From Massariosphaeria phaeospora (taxonomy: Eukaryota; Ascomycota; Dothideomycetes; Pleosporales): DNA of 64,000 nucleotides. Below are positions 52,698 through 64,000 of the stretch, piece after piece. Position numbers and translations under genes: made by a program. The notes beneath the pieces are model-generated. The model saw nothing but the letters and a program-made list of their open reading frames with translations, searched no databases and was not told where the DNA came from. The stretch spans positions 372,001 to 436,000 of the forward strand of contig JAADJZ010000013.1 in the NCBI GenBank assembly GCA_011032825.1. The letters run 5' to 3'. How positions within the stretch are numbered: the first letter of the stretch is position 1; each line of letters starts with the position of its first letter.

Positions 52698-54130
52698 TCA
52701 AAGCCCGCTCAGGTTATACGCCAGCAGATTCGGAGACCCCGCCGGAATGCCCGTGAGCACGTTCGGCGTCGCCACTTGCCGCAGTCGCTCACACAGCGCG
52801 ACCGCGCCGCGCGGCCCTTCGAGGGCGAGGAAATAGGCACCCAAGCCTGCAATATGTGCCGCCGCCATGGAAGTCCCCGAGAGCGTGTTCGTTGCTGTGT
52901 CGAGCGTGTTCCACAGCGAGATAATGGACTGGCCCGGCGCCCATATGTCCACTGAACGACCCCTCGTCAGCATCTCGCTTCTACGGTATTTTGCCGTGTT
53001 GGTTTACAGGTTGGCCAACTCACCAAGAGGCCCGTAGTTTGAACTACTCGCCCGTGCGTCATTGACGGTTGTGGCTCCAACCGTGCAAGCACTTGGCTCG
53101 GAGGCCGGTGACGAGTTGCTCACGTTCGTGTTCGACCCGCCTGCTGCGACAGCAAAGAACAACCCAGCACTGGATCCGGCCGCGACCGCTGAATTGAGCG
53201 CTGCGCTGAAGCCGCCGCCGACGGCTAAGAGTGCTGTCGCTTTTCCGACGCGGGATTTGGCTTGGACATCTCGCACCGCCCAGTTGATGCCGGCGATGAC
53301 GGCGCTCGCTGTGCTCGGAATTAGCACCCACTCATACAAGCATAGAAACCGAGGCCATGGCACGGTACGGCACGTACTCGTAGTCGAACCGTCGTCTCCC
53401 ACTATTTTTACCGAAACGATGCCTGCAGTTCTTGCAACACCATACGTCTGGCTCGCAGCGATGCCCGCGATATGCGTCCCGTGACCGTTCACGTCGGTGA
53501 AGCTGCCACCAACGGCGCTGAAGCCATTGGTGGCCCGACCTTCGAAATTATGGTGCGAGACGCGCACCCCCGTGTCAAGAACATACACGTAGGTTCCAGA
53601 AATTTGGGAGTAGACGTAGTCGGTGCTGCCGGGCTGGCGGTGCGAGATGCGGGCTAGGTTCCAAGGTGCATTTGTCTGCACAACCCTCGCTGTGAGTCTT
53701 CGAGGCGTGCGTGGTTGCTCTGGAAGGGCAAGGATCTGGTCTGCTTCGATGTAGGCAATCTAATGGCTTGACTCAGTATGTAGTTGCTCATCGGTTGCGA
53801 ACTTTACCCCTATGCAAGAAGCCGATCAACCGACAGTGGATCATGAACACGTACCTCTTCGCTCTTCGCTAGTTCAGCAACAACAGCTTTCGATCCTTGA
53901 GCTGTATATCCTTTTACCCCATCTCCCAAATCAAACGTCGACGTCTTGTTGACCCCTCTCTTGCCCTCTACCCAAGTTAGATGGGAGTTCAGTCTTATCT
54001 GGTCGACACTCTTCTTCAATACGACTATGTAACTGTCTGCGACTACCTTCGCGCCATCGAGACCGACTATCGATGCAATACCATGAACCCCAACAGCGAA
54101 CGCACCCAGGAGAGTGAAAAGGGAGCGCAT
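52698..54130 (-). CDS. Secreted subtilisin-like serine protease (proteinase K type, S8) with altered oxyanion hole
   Basis: Exons 54130-53855, 53759-53378, 53308-53024 and 52951-52698 give 398 residues. A signal peptide (MRSLFTLLGAFAVGVHG) is followed by an I9 propeptide (ADSYIVVLKKSV, ending AYIEADQI). The catalytic domain has Asp154 (YVYVLDTGV), His185 (NGHGTHIAGI) and Ser342 (LSGTSMAAAHIAG). SPASEPSACTVGA matches proteinase K. Two features are odd. Where proteinase K has the oxyanion Asn (AAGNN), this protein has Gly277 (AVAAGGSN). The usual Pro after the active Ser (SMAxPH) is Ala. The fold and triad are intact, but activity may be low. An ATATATA stretch about 80 bp upstream could be its TATA box. 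It is probably extracellular. Confidence 0.88.
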
Positions 54131-54210
54131 CGTGTCGTGTGCGGACTGTCGTATAAACTTGCCAATGTCTAGAAAGATCTAGGTAATAGGCAGGGTACTC
54201 TGTTGCTGGT

Positions 54211-54220
54211 TATATATATT
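54211..54220 (-). promoter_or_regulatory. TATA-like element of the protease gene
   Basis: An AATATATATA stretch on the minus strand lies about 80 bp before ATG 54130. It suits a TATA box. Confidence 0.4.
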
Positions 54221-55313
54221 TACACCACGTTACTGCTATTGACGATCGAGGACTTCATTTTGGTAGTACGGTCTTGATCCGGCAGGTCTCCGTATCTGCT
54301 GGCCTCCCGCCCACCACCATGCTCGCATAACTACACACAATGTGGGCTTTACATTTCGCCATTGCTTGGCTTGCAACGATCCAGAGTAGCTTCTGGTGCG
54401 AAGAAGCGAACTTGCGGTGGGTTAAGACCGTGAATACGAGCCGGTGTATCGCCCAATGTTGGACCTATGGGTCCCTTCAAGAGATTGGCGTCAAGGGCGC
54501 GGAACGAGAATTCGCGGGTTGCGGGTCGGGAAGGTGGGACAGCTGTGGCTAGGCTGCCTTCGGAAGGTGGGGGAGTGTCGTATACGGTGGTGACTGTTGA
54601 CAGATAAGTTGCATCACTGGCGACGATTACTCGGTGGACGGAGTAAGATCTACTGTTTACCTACTTGGACATGGCTGATTCCACTATCACGAAAACTCAG
54701 GCTGAAAACTAGCTGAGACTATGGCTGAATGCGGGTACTACTCTTGGGTGTCATCCCCGGAACCAGAAGGAGTTCGATTTCATTACGTGACGTACGCTCC
54801 GGACTTTTGGACTACCCACCGACATAACGTCTTTCATACAACTTTTGACCTACATGTCATATCCGCATACTACTTCAACTACTTTCTCTAGTCGTCCCTC
54901 CAGGGACATAAACCTTAGTTCCATCCATTGGAGAAAGATCGAAAGGCTGGAAGCTCCTAAGTACTTCCATACCCAGTACTGATTTACATGGCTCTGATAT
55001 AAGGCCTTCAAGGCTATTACCGTAAAGAATAACGTGCGTGGAAGATTCGAGAGAACATACGACTCTTTAGTGTGGAGGTTAGTGAGGGATGAATCGAGTG
55101 TAGGTAAGTACTCACTTCAATTTCTTCCGAACGGATTTCGTCTCGGAAGGGTTTGTGCGGAAAAAGTCTGGTGTTTGAACCAGCTCCTGTAGAACCAGGC
55201 CACTCGTGGTCGCAGTTATCGCCGACTATGCATACTGCACGTGGCAAGCTGACCATCGATGTGCAGCATCCGACGCCAGAATGGTCAAGTGTTATGGGGA
55301 AGCCTTTTCCGCG
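54221..55313. other. Intergenic region
   Basis: One small ATG frame at 54340-54552 is listed separately. Nothing else is recognisable. Confidence 0.45.
54340..54552 (+). CDS. Possible small secreted Cys-containing peptide (uncertain)
   Basis: A 70-codon frame starts MWALHFAIAWLATIQSS, which could be a signal peptide, and has five cysteines after it. There is no homology I recognise, the charge pattern is weak and the codon choice is not distinctive. It may be chance. It is listed because such peptides are often missed. Confidence 0.2.
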   Translation: MWALHFAIAWLATIQSSFWCEEANLRWVKTVNTSRCIAQCWTYGSLQEIGVKGAEREFAGCGSGRWDSCG

Positions 55314-58300
55314 TCATGGCTCAACCCAAGTCGCAACTTGGCCTTGCTCTTCCCATCGCTGCACCCAGCCATGACTTAGCGTCTCAATGACTCTTTCCCT
55401 TTCTCTGAAGCGTGCGTTTCCTTCCTCATTCTTCTGTGCTTCGTCCTTCGACTCAGCGCTTGCCGCAGCCGCTTCCAAAATGCGTATAATCCCTGCTTCG
55501 CCCGTTTGTCTTGCGCAATCCAACGCCGTTCTCCCAGCCCTGTCACCTACCGAGGCATCTCCTTGCGATGAAACAAAGATTCTTGTAAAAATTCCTTGAT
55601 CACCACATGCGGCCGCGGTATGCAGCGCTGGGCGCCCGTCCGAGTCCAGAATATCCACATCAGCACCGCTCTGAATTAGCAAACGTACAAGAGATTCGTC
55701 GCAGTTCTGGATCGCATATATAAGCGGCGTGCGGTCGTTCGCGTCCTGGCAATTTACGTTCGCACCGTAGCGCAAAAGGAGCTCGACCATCTCGCGATCA
55801 CGAGTCTTAGTGGCTTCATGGAGGGGCGACCACTTAGAACTACATCGAACATCGGGGTCTGCGCCGTTGATAAGTAGATGTCGGGTGATCTTGAGACTAT
55901 TATGTCCACGCCCTGTCGTGGCGTGGCAGAGTGGTATCTGGTCGATGGGTCCGAGGTCAGGGTCCGCACCCGCATTCAAGAGCCGCTCGACGAATACAAA
56001 ACAGTCGAGTTTGACCGCTTCACAGAGCGGAGTAGGGATCTCGGTAATCGTGGCTTCGCGCGGTCGACGGCTCTCGGTGGTGAGATGGGTGGAGAAGGTA
56101 ATCAAAGACTCTACGCGGCCGAGGCGTTCCCCGTCTACAGTCCGCGGTCGGTCGCGGTCGATACGGCCTACGGCAGACGGGGAGCGAGAGCGGTGTTTTT
56201 CACAGCCATTCAAGTTGGCGCCGTGTTTGATCAGGAGGTCGAGAACCTTAACCCGTGTGGTGCACGGCTGGATGTGCTGCATTTGCGGTGACCGCGCGCC
56301 ATTTAAGACTGCGAGATGAATCGGCATTCGCTGCTGGGAGTCCTTCGCGTTGATACTGGCGCCATGCGCGAGCAAAAGCTTGAGTACTCTCAACAGCTCT
56401 TCAAGTGCCTCTTCACTAGCAGCGCCGTTGTTTACGATGCGCGGCATGTATTCTTGGATAGCGAAATGCAGAGCTGTGCCCTTATTGGAGTGGGTCTCGT
56501 TGGCATCCGCATCATACAATAATAACGCTTGTACGGCAGTTTCACTTCGTCGTGCCAATGCGAGCTCAAGATGAAGCTTGCCTGTGTTGTCTCTCAATGG
56601 GGTCTGTGGAGAGTTCCGATGAAGCAGAAACAGAAGTCCCACAATGTTGTTTCCTTCTATTGCCTCTGATATCGTCTTCGGCTGCTCACTCATCTTGTTG
56701 TAGAAACTTTCTATCTTTGACCAGCCCTCTAATTGCTTTAGGACAGGAAATGGCTTCTGCGCTCTCGGATCGGTTGCCTTCGGCGATTGTGGGCTTGTTT
56801 CGTTCTCCAGTGGCTTGTCCTCTGGAAGATTGGGCGATATACCAGTCCGTGGGGCTACATCATCCGAATGTATGCTGATCTCGTTGGCCGTCCGCGTTTT
56901 TTCAGTATCTCCCCTTAAGCAGTTGAGAAACGCTTGACGAAGAAGACGCTCGAAGAGGTCCGGGTCCTCGTTATCGCAAGCTTCCAAAAGAGGCGTTCTA
57001 CCGTATCGATCTGGTAAGATGGGGTCCTCACTATGCTCTAACAACACCTCACAGATACGTCCCAACGAGAGCCTTGCTGCTATCTGAAGAGGCGACATCG
57101 AGTTTATATAGGCCGGTGGGAGAAACTGGGGATAGGATGCCCTGGTCCAACTCTCCCCAGGTATTCTTACGAGTTGCATCGCAGCGTGGAGATTCTTTCT
57201 GCTTTGGAAGAATTTATGCGCCAACTTTTGAAGTTTGGGCGAACCCCATTGATTTGGATTCCGCAGCCTCCACCAGCTGCTTGCAGCAATTTTGAAGAAA
57301 GGACGTTGGTTGCACCGTATTCTCAAAGCTTCCTCGTCGTCGCATGGTCCGCTTTCAAAGTCCTTGAATTGCAGATAATCGAGACACACCATGGCAAGCT
57401 GCTTCTCCTCGCTTGGAAATGAGCTTTCCCAACGGTTTCGTATAGCAGACGCAAGGCCAGCATGTGCTAACTGCACAGTAGATGATCCAACGTCGATGGT
57501 GATAAGGGACTTGCAACACTCCTTCACGTATTCGGCTGTTGGTACGCATTCCTTGTCAATGGTAGTCCAGTGGTCATCGCGATGGAAATACAATGCCAAA
57601 GCTTCGCACAGACCGTCCTTGTGCAAAGGTCCATCTACTATCGCAAGCCAGATCATAGCGGTTCTCGCTATCCGACTAGGCTTGTCCCGTTGCGACTCGA
57701 CGACCTCAAGCGCATTGCCGATGATCTTGTCAGGCTCGACTGGTAAGTCTTTGACCACATCACGAATCCCTTGAACAGTGCCCTGCCTCATGATTAGCCC
57801 GAGCAGGATGTCGACCCAGAAGAACCTATGATCGTTAGCAATAAGAGAGTGTTAGTAGTCGATCCCACTCACAAGCCTTGAGAGCTCGCAACGACGTGAT
57901 CTACGATATCTTGGTCCAGCCTTTGCGAGAGAGCTAATAATTTCGAGATTGATGGATGGTCACGAAGACGCCGTTGAACATATGACGTGATGGCTGCCTT
58001 GTTATCCTGTGCATGGATGTTGAAATGTAAGATATCCTTCGGGACCCCATGGCTGCCACCAAAGTGGGCGTCTGGAGGGCTACGACTTGTTATAAATACC
58101 CTCCATTCCAGGCGGACTAATTCAATCGCTATCCGCTCAAAACTCTTGAGGTCGGCCATATTACGAGGTTCCCACCCGTCAAGAAAGACTGTAGGCGCAC
58201 ATAATCCCTGCTCAATCCGTTGTCGGTTTAAATCTTCGAGTCGAGCTAATTGGTCTTTCAGCGACGGCTGAGGCTGGGTCACCTCAGATATCTTTAATCT

Positions 58301-59364
58301 AACATGAAGCTGTCTCAGTAGATCTTGCACGACGTCTCGGGCAGACTGGACCATACCATATCCCATGAAATAGTAAGCAAAAACAGTTTCACTTTCACGG
58401 GATAGCTCATCGATTATCTTGGACCTATTAAGGTTAACCTCAAGTCATCGACCGCACAGCTCCGATCTTCTTACACAATTGTACTTTTCCCAATTCCTGG
58501 CACACCCTCCATCCACAAAAGACGTGGCTTTTCCTTTCTCCATAGCCGATATTGTTCTTGGCTCAAGAACCAACTCTGTGAGCCACTCAAACGGTCATCG
58601 GCAGCCTTCCGGTAGCGGTTATAGCGACATTCATACACGGGTATTTGCGACGTATCGAATCGCTCGCTTTTCTGGGACAACGTACTCGAAAGCGAAGTCG
58701 ATGAAGCGGTCGTTTGGTCATGGGCCGTACGTAGGGGCGGTGTTCTTCGCTTGGTCGCGGAACTAGAGGTGGGACATGTAAGCTTTAGACTGAGATCACG
58801 GCACGCATCTACTCACAGGGCAGGCGAGTTGAAAGCTTCTGTACTAGGGTCCGAACGAAGCTTGAAAAGATCTGTAAGAAGTCCTAGACACCAGGCCGAA
58901 AGGCCTAAGCTCGCCTCAATTTGCGCGTCAAACGGTGACTCCTCATCGTCCTTGGACTTCGTCCGAGTTGGCGAATGTGAGGCTTGAGAAGATTTTGTTT
59001 GGGATGACCTCCGTCCTAAGTGAATCTTGAATCGCTCCGAACTTGAGCTGCGCGAGAAGTGTAGCAAGCTACTTCTCGAATGCTCTATTGCGGGTGCAGA
59101 TTTATACAAGCGCATATCAAGCTCTTGCAAGCGCCGCACCAACTCATCCACGTAACTCACGAGTCTTAACAGTGTCGGATCCACGTAATTTTGTGCTTTA
59201 ACTGCATGTTGAAGCTGTTGCGCCGAGTCGAGGGCATCTCCAAACCCCTTCAGCAGCCTCGTTCTCTCTGGCAGCAAGGTATTGAGGCTATCGAGTTGCC
59301 GGTTGAGAAGACCTATGCCCGTGATGAAAGTGCTAGCGATAGTCGCAATCGACAAAGGATCCAT
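55314..59364 (-). CDS. STAND (NLR-like) protein: fungal N-terminal domain, NACHT-type NTPase, ankyrin repeats
   Basis: Exons 59364-58817, 58762-58475, 58424-57873 and 57825-55314, all phase 2, give 1299 residues. The N-terminus MDPLSIATIASTFITGIGLL is a standard start of fungal STAND proteins. A P-loop GVPGIGKST (about 268-276) is split from its next helix by an intron. Walker B is PTVFLDGWEP and a sensor motif is VFITSRSPPD. A winged-helix-like region follows (ARTAMIWLAIVDGPLHKDGLCEAL). About ten ankyrin repeats run from about 700 to 1250, for example GTALHFAIQ, WSPLHEATKTRDREMVELLLRYGANVN and RPALHTAAACGDQG. Such proteins sense non-self or damage and oligomerise on nucleotide exchange. The N-terminal domain would then be the effector; here its function is not defined. 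A nearby ankyrin-subtilase gene suggests a recognition cluster. Confidence 0.9.
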
Positions 59365-60104
59365 ATGAGCGTTATCGCCGGTTCAGCAGATGAGGATGAG
59401 GCATGACGGACTCGAGAATGCGGGCAGCCGGACTCTCGCGCAATATGTGTCATCGTAAGAGATGAGGTGATCAGCCGCTGGCTCCCAGCCGACGTTGCAT
59501 GCATGATTGCGCACCACCCACCAATCAATGCTGCCGACATGCGCCCTCTGCAGCCACGGCCGTGTTCGATAGAACCCCGCGCGACACGCCGCGTCTCAAT
59601 CTTCAACATTGCTAGATATCGAGATTCAAAAACTAGATGGATACAGAGGTACAAATGTTCATACATGACAAAGTTATTAGCGGCTAGCCGGTGAATGTGA
59701 GGAGGTAGATGTAGCGTCTGAAAGAGTGTCAACCGGCAGGCAAGTACCACACAGCCTGGTCGCTGCCTACCTAATATACACTGCCCCATGGCTTGCACTT
59801 GCACATCGTGTATTAGCCAACCAGCGCAAACGCTGCGCCTCCACTTTCGTATCACGCATGTCTGCTTTTCCCTTTCGACCTTTCGAGCCCAAAGCCTGAT
59901 GGAGATGAATATTTCGACCACTCGTGAGAGCTCCGGAGCGCCTTCCTTGATAAAGTCGGCCGGTGAACGCCCACTGATGCTTGACGACGTTCTGCAAGAA
60001 CATACCTGGGTAACGGAGTATCTGTGTTCACTTAAGGATAAAGGCGTAGGTTTCCCTACGCAGCCTCAAATATTTCAAGCGCCTAAATTGGTAGCCTCAC
60101 CACG
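59365..60104. other. Divergent promoter region
   Basis: It lies between the STAND gene (minus) and the unknown gene (plus). A 59788-60141 open frame contains LMLDDVLQEHTWVTEYL and could be a 5' exon, but I found no phase-compatible strong splice to the next gene. Confidence 0.45.
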
Positions 60105-61079
60105 ATGCCTCACCAAGACGACCTCCTCGATTCCGATATGAAAGATGACTTCTACCCCGAAGAAAACTCACCCGAAAACGAAGAGACAGGTGGATTCAAG
60201 ATCCACAATCCATCCCACACTCGATTTCAGCGCCAGTTTGTCAAGATATCTTCAAAGAAGTCGAAATTCCGCAAGACGGTCCAAATGATTATATGTGTGC
60301 ATGGCTGGGAGGACGAAACCAAGAAACAGCCAATGACGCTGATTGTGTTCAGCTGCCACCTCAGCTGCAGCGCCACTCAATACCGATACCAGTCCGCACG
60401 GATGTGGCTCGAGTTTGGCGAGGACGCCTACCTCCCAAAACAAGATTCAGCCCCAAAGGCGTCACCAGAAGTCGTCGCATATGCGCCTTTTGCGCGCACT
60501 GAGAAATGGAACGAGACTGAGACTCAGATTCGCAGGAAACTCGCCAAAGGAGCGAAGGCCGACGTCCATCACGGCGCAACTCTCGGAGTCAATGCGGACC
60601 ATGAGCGAGAGGTTTCGTTCACGCGTAAATACTTCGACAAGGGCACCTCTGATCCGATACCCGACGAGAGAACCGGAAAAGAGATCGGGAGACAGTGGTA
60701 TCTGGAGCAGAACAAGGCTCAGAAGTACGGCGTGGAGCCTGATTTCAAGATTGCCGTATTGCTCAAGCGTTCACACAATGCCAACGGAGAGCCCATCATT
60801 TTCCAAAGTATATTCGATATGCGCGTCGAAGCTGGCTTGCTGCACGATATCGAAGAGCACACTCGACGATTCTATAGACTCTGGAAGCCGGAAGATGATC
60901 CAGTGTACTATAAGCCGGACGCTGATAATCACGTTCGGGGACCGGAGGGCGAGAAGATGATGGAGAATGTGAATGTGGAGAGACTGGGAGAGCTGAGCAA
61001 GGAGGGAGTGCTTGCAGGCCTCTTAAACAATAAGGCTGGACTCACATCTGGGCTGGAGCCGTTTGATGCTAAGGTGTAA
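60105..61079 (+). CDS. Hypothetical protein in the STAND/subtilase neighbourhood
   Basis: The 324-residue frame starts at ATG 60105 with an acidic tail-like N-terminus (DDLLDSDMKDDFYPEENSPENEE). A folded region includes TVQMIICVHGWEDETKKQPMTLIVFSC, RYQSARMWLEFGED and VVAYAPFARTEKW, which suggests alternating beta strands. FKIAVLLKRSHNANGEPIIFQSIFDMRVEAG follows. The C-terminus is helical and charged. I know no named domain. It lies between a STAND gene and an ankyrin-subtilase gene, on the same strand as the latter. No signal peptide or membrane span is seen. A cytosolic partner role is possible but speculative. Confidence 0.6.
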   Translation: MPHQDDLLDSDMKDDFYPEENSPENEETGGFKIHNPSHTRFQRQFVKISSKKSKFRKTVQMIICVHGWEDETKKQPMTLIVFSCHLSCSATQYRYQSARMWLEFGEDAYLPKQDSAPKASPEVVAYAPFARTEKWNETETQIRRKLAKGAKADVHHGATLGVNADHEREVSFTRKYFDKGTSDPIPDERTGKEIGRQWYLEQNKAQKYGVEPDFKIAVLLKRSHNANGEPIIFQSIFDMRVEAGLLHDIEEHTRRFYRLWKPEDDPVYYKPDADNHVRGPEGEKMMENVNVERLGELSKEGVLAGLLNNKAGLTSGLEPFDAKV

Positions 61080-61396
61080 ATGGAATTGTATTGACACAGT
61101 CCTAGTTAGTGCCCCATTCTGATATATCTAAGATGTCTTTTACGCTGTCGCTTGAAGAGTAATGGCCTCCTGGTATCCTCGCGCCAGGCAGGTCTCGCTT
61201 TTCTTGATAAGCTATGTGCGCGTGCGGGGCGAAAAGAACCCGGCTGAAACCCGAACGGGAAAGCCTTTCGTCAATCGATAGGGAGGCGGCTCATGCAAGC
61301 CTTGCGAGGCCATCTTCGGGCTCAGCTGCCCCGCACCCGCATAAAACTACAGCCTACCCGTCGTTGGCGCACTAAGACATCGAATCCCTCCTGGTA
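61080..61396. other. Short intergenic region
   Basis: Promoter of the ankyrin-subtilase gene. No clear TATA element is seen. Confidence 0.5.
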
Positions 61397-64000
61397 ATGA
61401 CTTTGATCCTCTCTCCAGAGCCTATGGCCACAAATGTCCGATTCCTGCAAGCATTTTCAGGAAAGTCCCCGACCAATACTCGCGACGCCGTGTGGAGCTT
61501 GTGGAAGCAAAAGAAATTCAAACATTACCTCTGGTTGACCAGTATCGACGAGGCTATCCAGGTTTACCGAGACGACGGCGGATTTCAGCAAGAGAGTCCA
61601 GTGGCAGAATTGCGTCAGTTATTTCAGAAGACAGACACCTTGTACAGCCATGCGAAAAGATGGGAATTGTTCAATCTCGTTCTGAATGACTTACAGAAGG
61701 GGAAAGCAGACAGCACAGAAAATATCATCGCGATCGCGCTAAGCGAAGCCTTCCCTGAGGAGTGTTTCAAGCGCATCTTCGAAAATGGCCGGCAGAAGGG
61801 AGCTTCTCCTTTTGTGAAAGCTTCCAGTATTGGTGCAAGTGACCTAGTGGGCAAGATGCTTCAGAAGTACAGAGAAACATCCACCACAGACCCAGAGAAT
61901 ACTCCGATCGAGGTTTTGACCAACATACAAGAAGCCTTGAAGCAAGCTACGACTGAATCACACCTCGCGGTGATCGAGAAAATCTTAGCGCACGACTCTC
62001 GATTCGCCAGCCAGGACCGCGTTAACCAGATCATTACACAAAATGCGGATCGGCCTAGCCCGTTCCTTCAGGGTTGCAACGGACATGCAATTGGACCTCG
62101 ATCGCCTTCTGAGCTCGCCCGGCGGGAAGCAGATGAGCAGTCTTTGAAAGTACTCTGCGCATTTATGGCCGCTAATTCGAGACTAGCTGGGAGGGAAACC
62201 TTCCAGAAAGCAGTATATCCGGGTTCTCAACTTATATTCGGCTACCTTTTGCGCGCCGACCGTGAAGGCGGTGCTACCTATGTCCAAATGCCGCTATCAT
62301 TCCGACAGCATATAGAGAGCGAAGAAGCGGGGCAGTACGTTCTGCAGCGAGGCAAAGAGGCCGTATGGCAGATATACTGTGAGGAGATATTGGTTTCCAG
62401 GAATAACTGGGCAGACGGACCAGATAAACATGAGGAGTCGGTGGAGAATCAGGGATCCCAGCTTCTTCACCAGGCTATCAAACACCGAAAAGTGTATGCT
62501 GTAAAATGGCTGCTCGAGCATTGTCCAAAACTGTCCGTGTACAAAACACAAGGGAGTTATCCATTAGAGATCTTGACAGCGCATGTTCCGAATTGCGAGG
62601 CGCGAAAAATAATGCGCGACATCTTGGTCCCATCGGTGATCCGGAACGCAGAAATGTACACTGTTCGGACAATTCTCAATACCTCCAAAGGTAAGTAAAC
62701 ACACAACGAAACTAGCTCTTGATTAGCATAGCAAGCCACTAACCTCATACCAGTTGAAGGTAACAAATAACCGTCGCTATTAAAGTTTAATGCTAGAAAC
62801 TAATCATACCAGTGAACGAGATATCACTACCTCTCTCTCAGTTTAACACACGCGACTTTTCATTCGCTGATTACGTCTTCGGCCTTACCAGTAGCGCTGT
62901 CCAACCGAGCGATAGACATCATCTCCGATGTCTCAATTTCGAGAAAGTGCTCAAATCAGTCGACTTCCCGGACTTGAACGTCCGATTTCCTGCCGGGATT
63001 CAAGACGAGATGAGAACTGACAACTCGGAGATAGAAACGGTACTAGACTGGCTGCGCCGTAAAGGTGTAGAGGAGATCATGAACATAAACGTACCAGACC
63101 GATTGTATAGCTCCCATACAGACTTGACTATCCGCAATTGCGTGTGCGGCTTCAAAGTTGAAAACTTGAACTGGCGGAAGATGAATCTGTACTTGGATAA
63201 CTACGATGCAGATTGGAAACCTACGGAGCAGCCAGTATGGGCTAAATCACTGAAAAAACTGAGCTTGTTCTCCGACGGGACGCCTGCTGTTCATGATCAC
63301 TGGATATCGAGGCTTCCAAAGCTGAGAGCACAAGGGGTAAGTGTGTGATGAACCACTGGAGTAATTAAACGCTAATCTTGACAAAGCTACAAGCAGTCGA
63401 AGTATATGTCGTAGAGGTAAGTCCAGAACTGACCCAGCAGCACTGACCGGATCTAATTGACGTTAAGGACACAATGAGCTCTCGTCGTGCTAATGAAGTC
63501 CACCGCGAACTAAGAAAGCGATTCCGAACCATCTGCGATCCGATTAAACTTGACTATACTATATCGAAGCAGCGCTGGAGCATCAGTGACGAGCAGGTAG
63601 AGCAACGTAAACTGGGCGAAATGTACGTAGTTTTCCTCGTGTCGCACCCATCGAATGCTTCATTGACCATGTCAGTAATTCATCCGCTGTTGGGCCAAAG
63701 GTTGCCAACTTCATTGCAAAATTCAACAACGCACACAAGGAAATCACATCCCTGCATTCTGCAAAGGTAGCTGTGATCGATAGCGGAGTGGTTGGGGTTC
63801 GCCATAGCATCGAAGACCCGAACCCTTCAAACCAGCTACCCGTGATACATGGGAGCGACTTCGCCGATCGTATTGTTGCTGGTAGGTCGTTCGTATACGA
63901 TCGCGATGGCGAGGAAGTGCCGTGGTATCTCGCATCTGATCCACACGGGACGCAAATGACCCGACTCATATGCGCTATAAATCCGTGTTGCGAGGTGTAT
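61397..64000 (+). CDS. Ankyrin-like plus subtilase (S8) protein, 3' end beyond the window
   Basis: Predicted exons are 61397-62690, 62754-62759 (six bases), 62813-63336, 63387-63416, 63468-63622 and 63676 onward; the gene continues past 64000. The N-terminal 430 residues are helical and ankyrin-like (QLLHQAIKHRKVYAVKWLLEHCPKLSVYKTQGSYPLEIL). A middle region with FSFADYVFGLTSS and LEVEEIM-like sequence follows. The last exon begins a subtilase domain: KVAVIDSGVVG has the Asp and DPHGTQMTRLICAINPCCE the His. The Ser is outside the window. Fungal proteins that join a repeat sensor to a C-terminal subtilase belong to the NLR-like and cell-death repertoire. The substrate is unknown. Exon phases all agree, but the microexon is a hand prediction. 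Confidence 0.8.

Noticed and set aside
59788..60141. 5' exon of the 60105 gene
   Set aside because: The donors available do not give a compatible phase with the acceptor at 60094, except a weak one. ATG 60105 is simpler.

Overview
The window reads as nuclear DNA of a filamentous ascomycete, most likely a Dothideomycete (class assignment is inference). Genes are split by short GT-AG introns (about 45-95 bp) with CTAAC/CTGAC-type branch points. The protein set is typical of such fungi: HET and STAND proteins, Zn2Cys6 regulators, a Pth11-like receptor, CBM18 secreted proteins and a UbiA enzyme. Spacing is loose, with many 0.5-1.5 kb intergenic stretches. Repeats carry mostly C-to-T and G-to-A differences, which would fit repeat-induced point mutation.

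Layout. 1-2000: the 5' two thirds of a dead hAT transposon (minus). 2131-3803: a two-repeat gene of unknown function with an in-frame stop. 4799-5809: a secreted triple chitin-binding (CBM18) protein. 7220-8170: an extended SDR. 8681-11994: an ankyrin-HET fusion. 12858-15459: two unknown genes. 15728-23536: a housekeeping block with pirin, a methyltransferase-like protein, a glycolipid-transfer protein, a tartrate/D-malate-type dehydrogenase, mitochondrial inner membrane protease 2 and NAD-isocitrate dehydrogenase 2. 25325-27816: a GPI-like surface protein and a small secreted Cys-rich protein. 29486-31814: a JmjC-type oxygenase and a tail-anchored coiled-coil protein. 33163-37129: a large membrane protein and a Mae1/TDT anion transporter. 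37553-38365: a small hydrophilic protein.

38787-50501 looks like a compact accessory or biosynthetic neighbourhood without a PKS or NRPS: Zn2Cys6 regulator, SDR, LaeA-like methyltransferase, Pth11-like 7-TM protein, cytochrome P450 and UbiA-type prenyltransferase/cyclase, followed by a relic of another Zn2Cys6 regulator. 51551-54130 holds a small secreted protein and a proteinase-K-like protease that lacks the oxyanion-hole Asn.

55314-64000 is an immune or allorecognition-type block: a NACHT-like STAND protein with C-terminal ankyrins, an unknown protein, and an ankyrin-like plus subtilase (S8) protein that runs off the window. With the ankyrin-HET protein, three architectures that resemble fungal non-self recognition lie within 64 kb.

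A non-autonomous inverted-repeat element (MITE) of about 170-230 bp occurs four times (13690, 26615, 32725, 37685). One copy sits inside an intron and has enlarged it from about 45 to 273 bp. I resolved exon structures by hand from splice signals and reading frame, so they are predictions.
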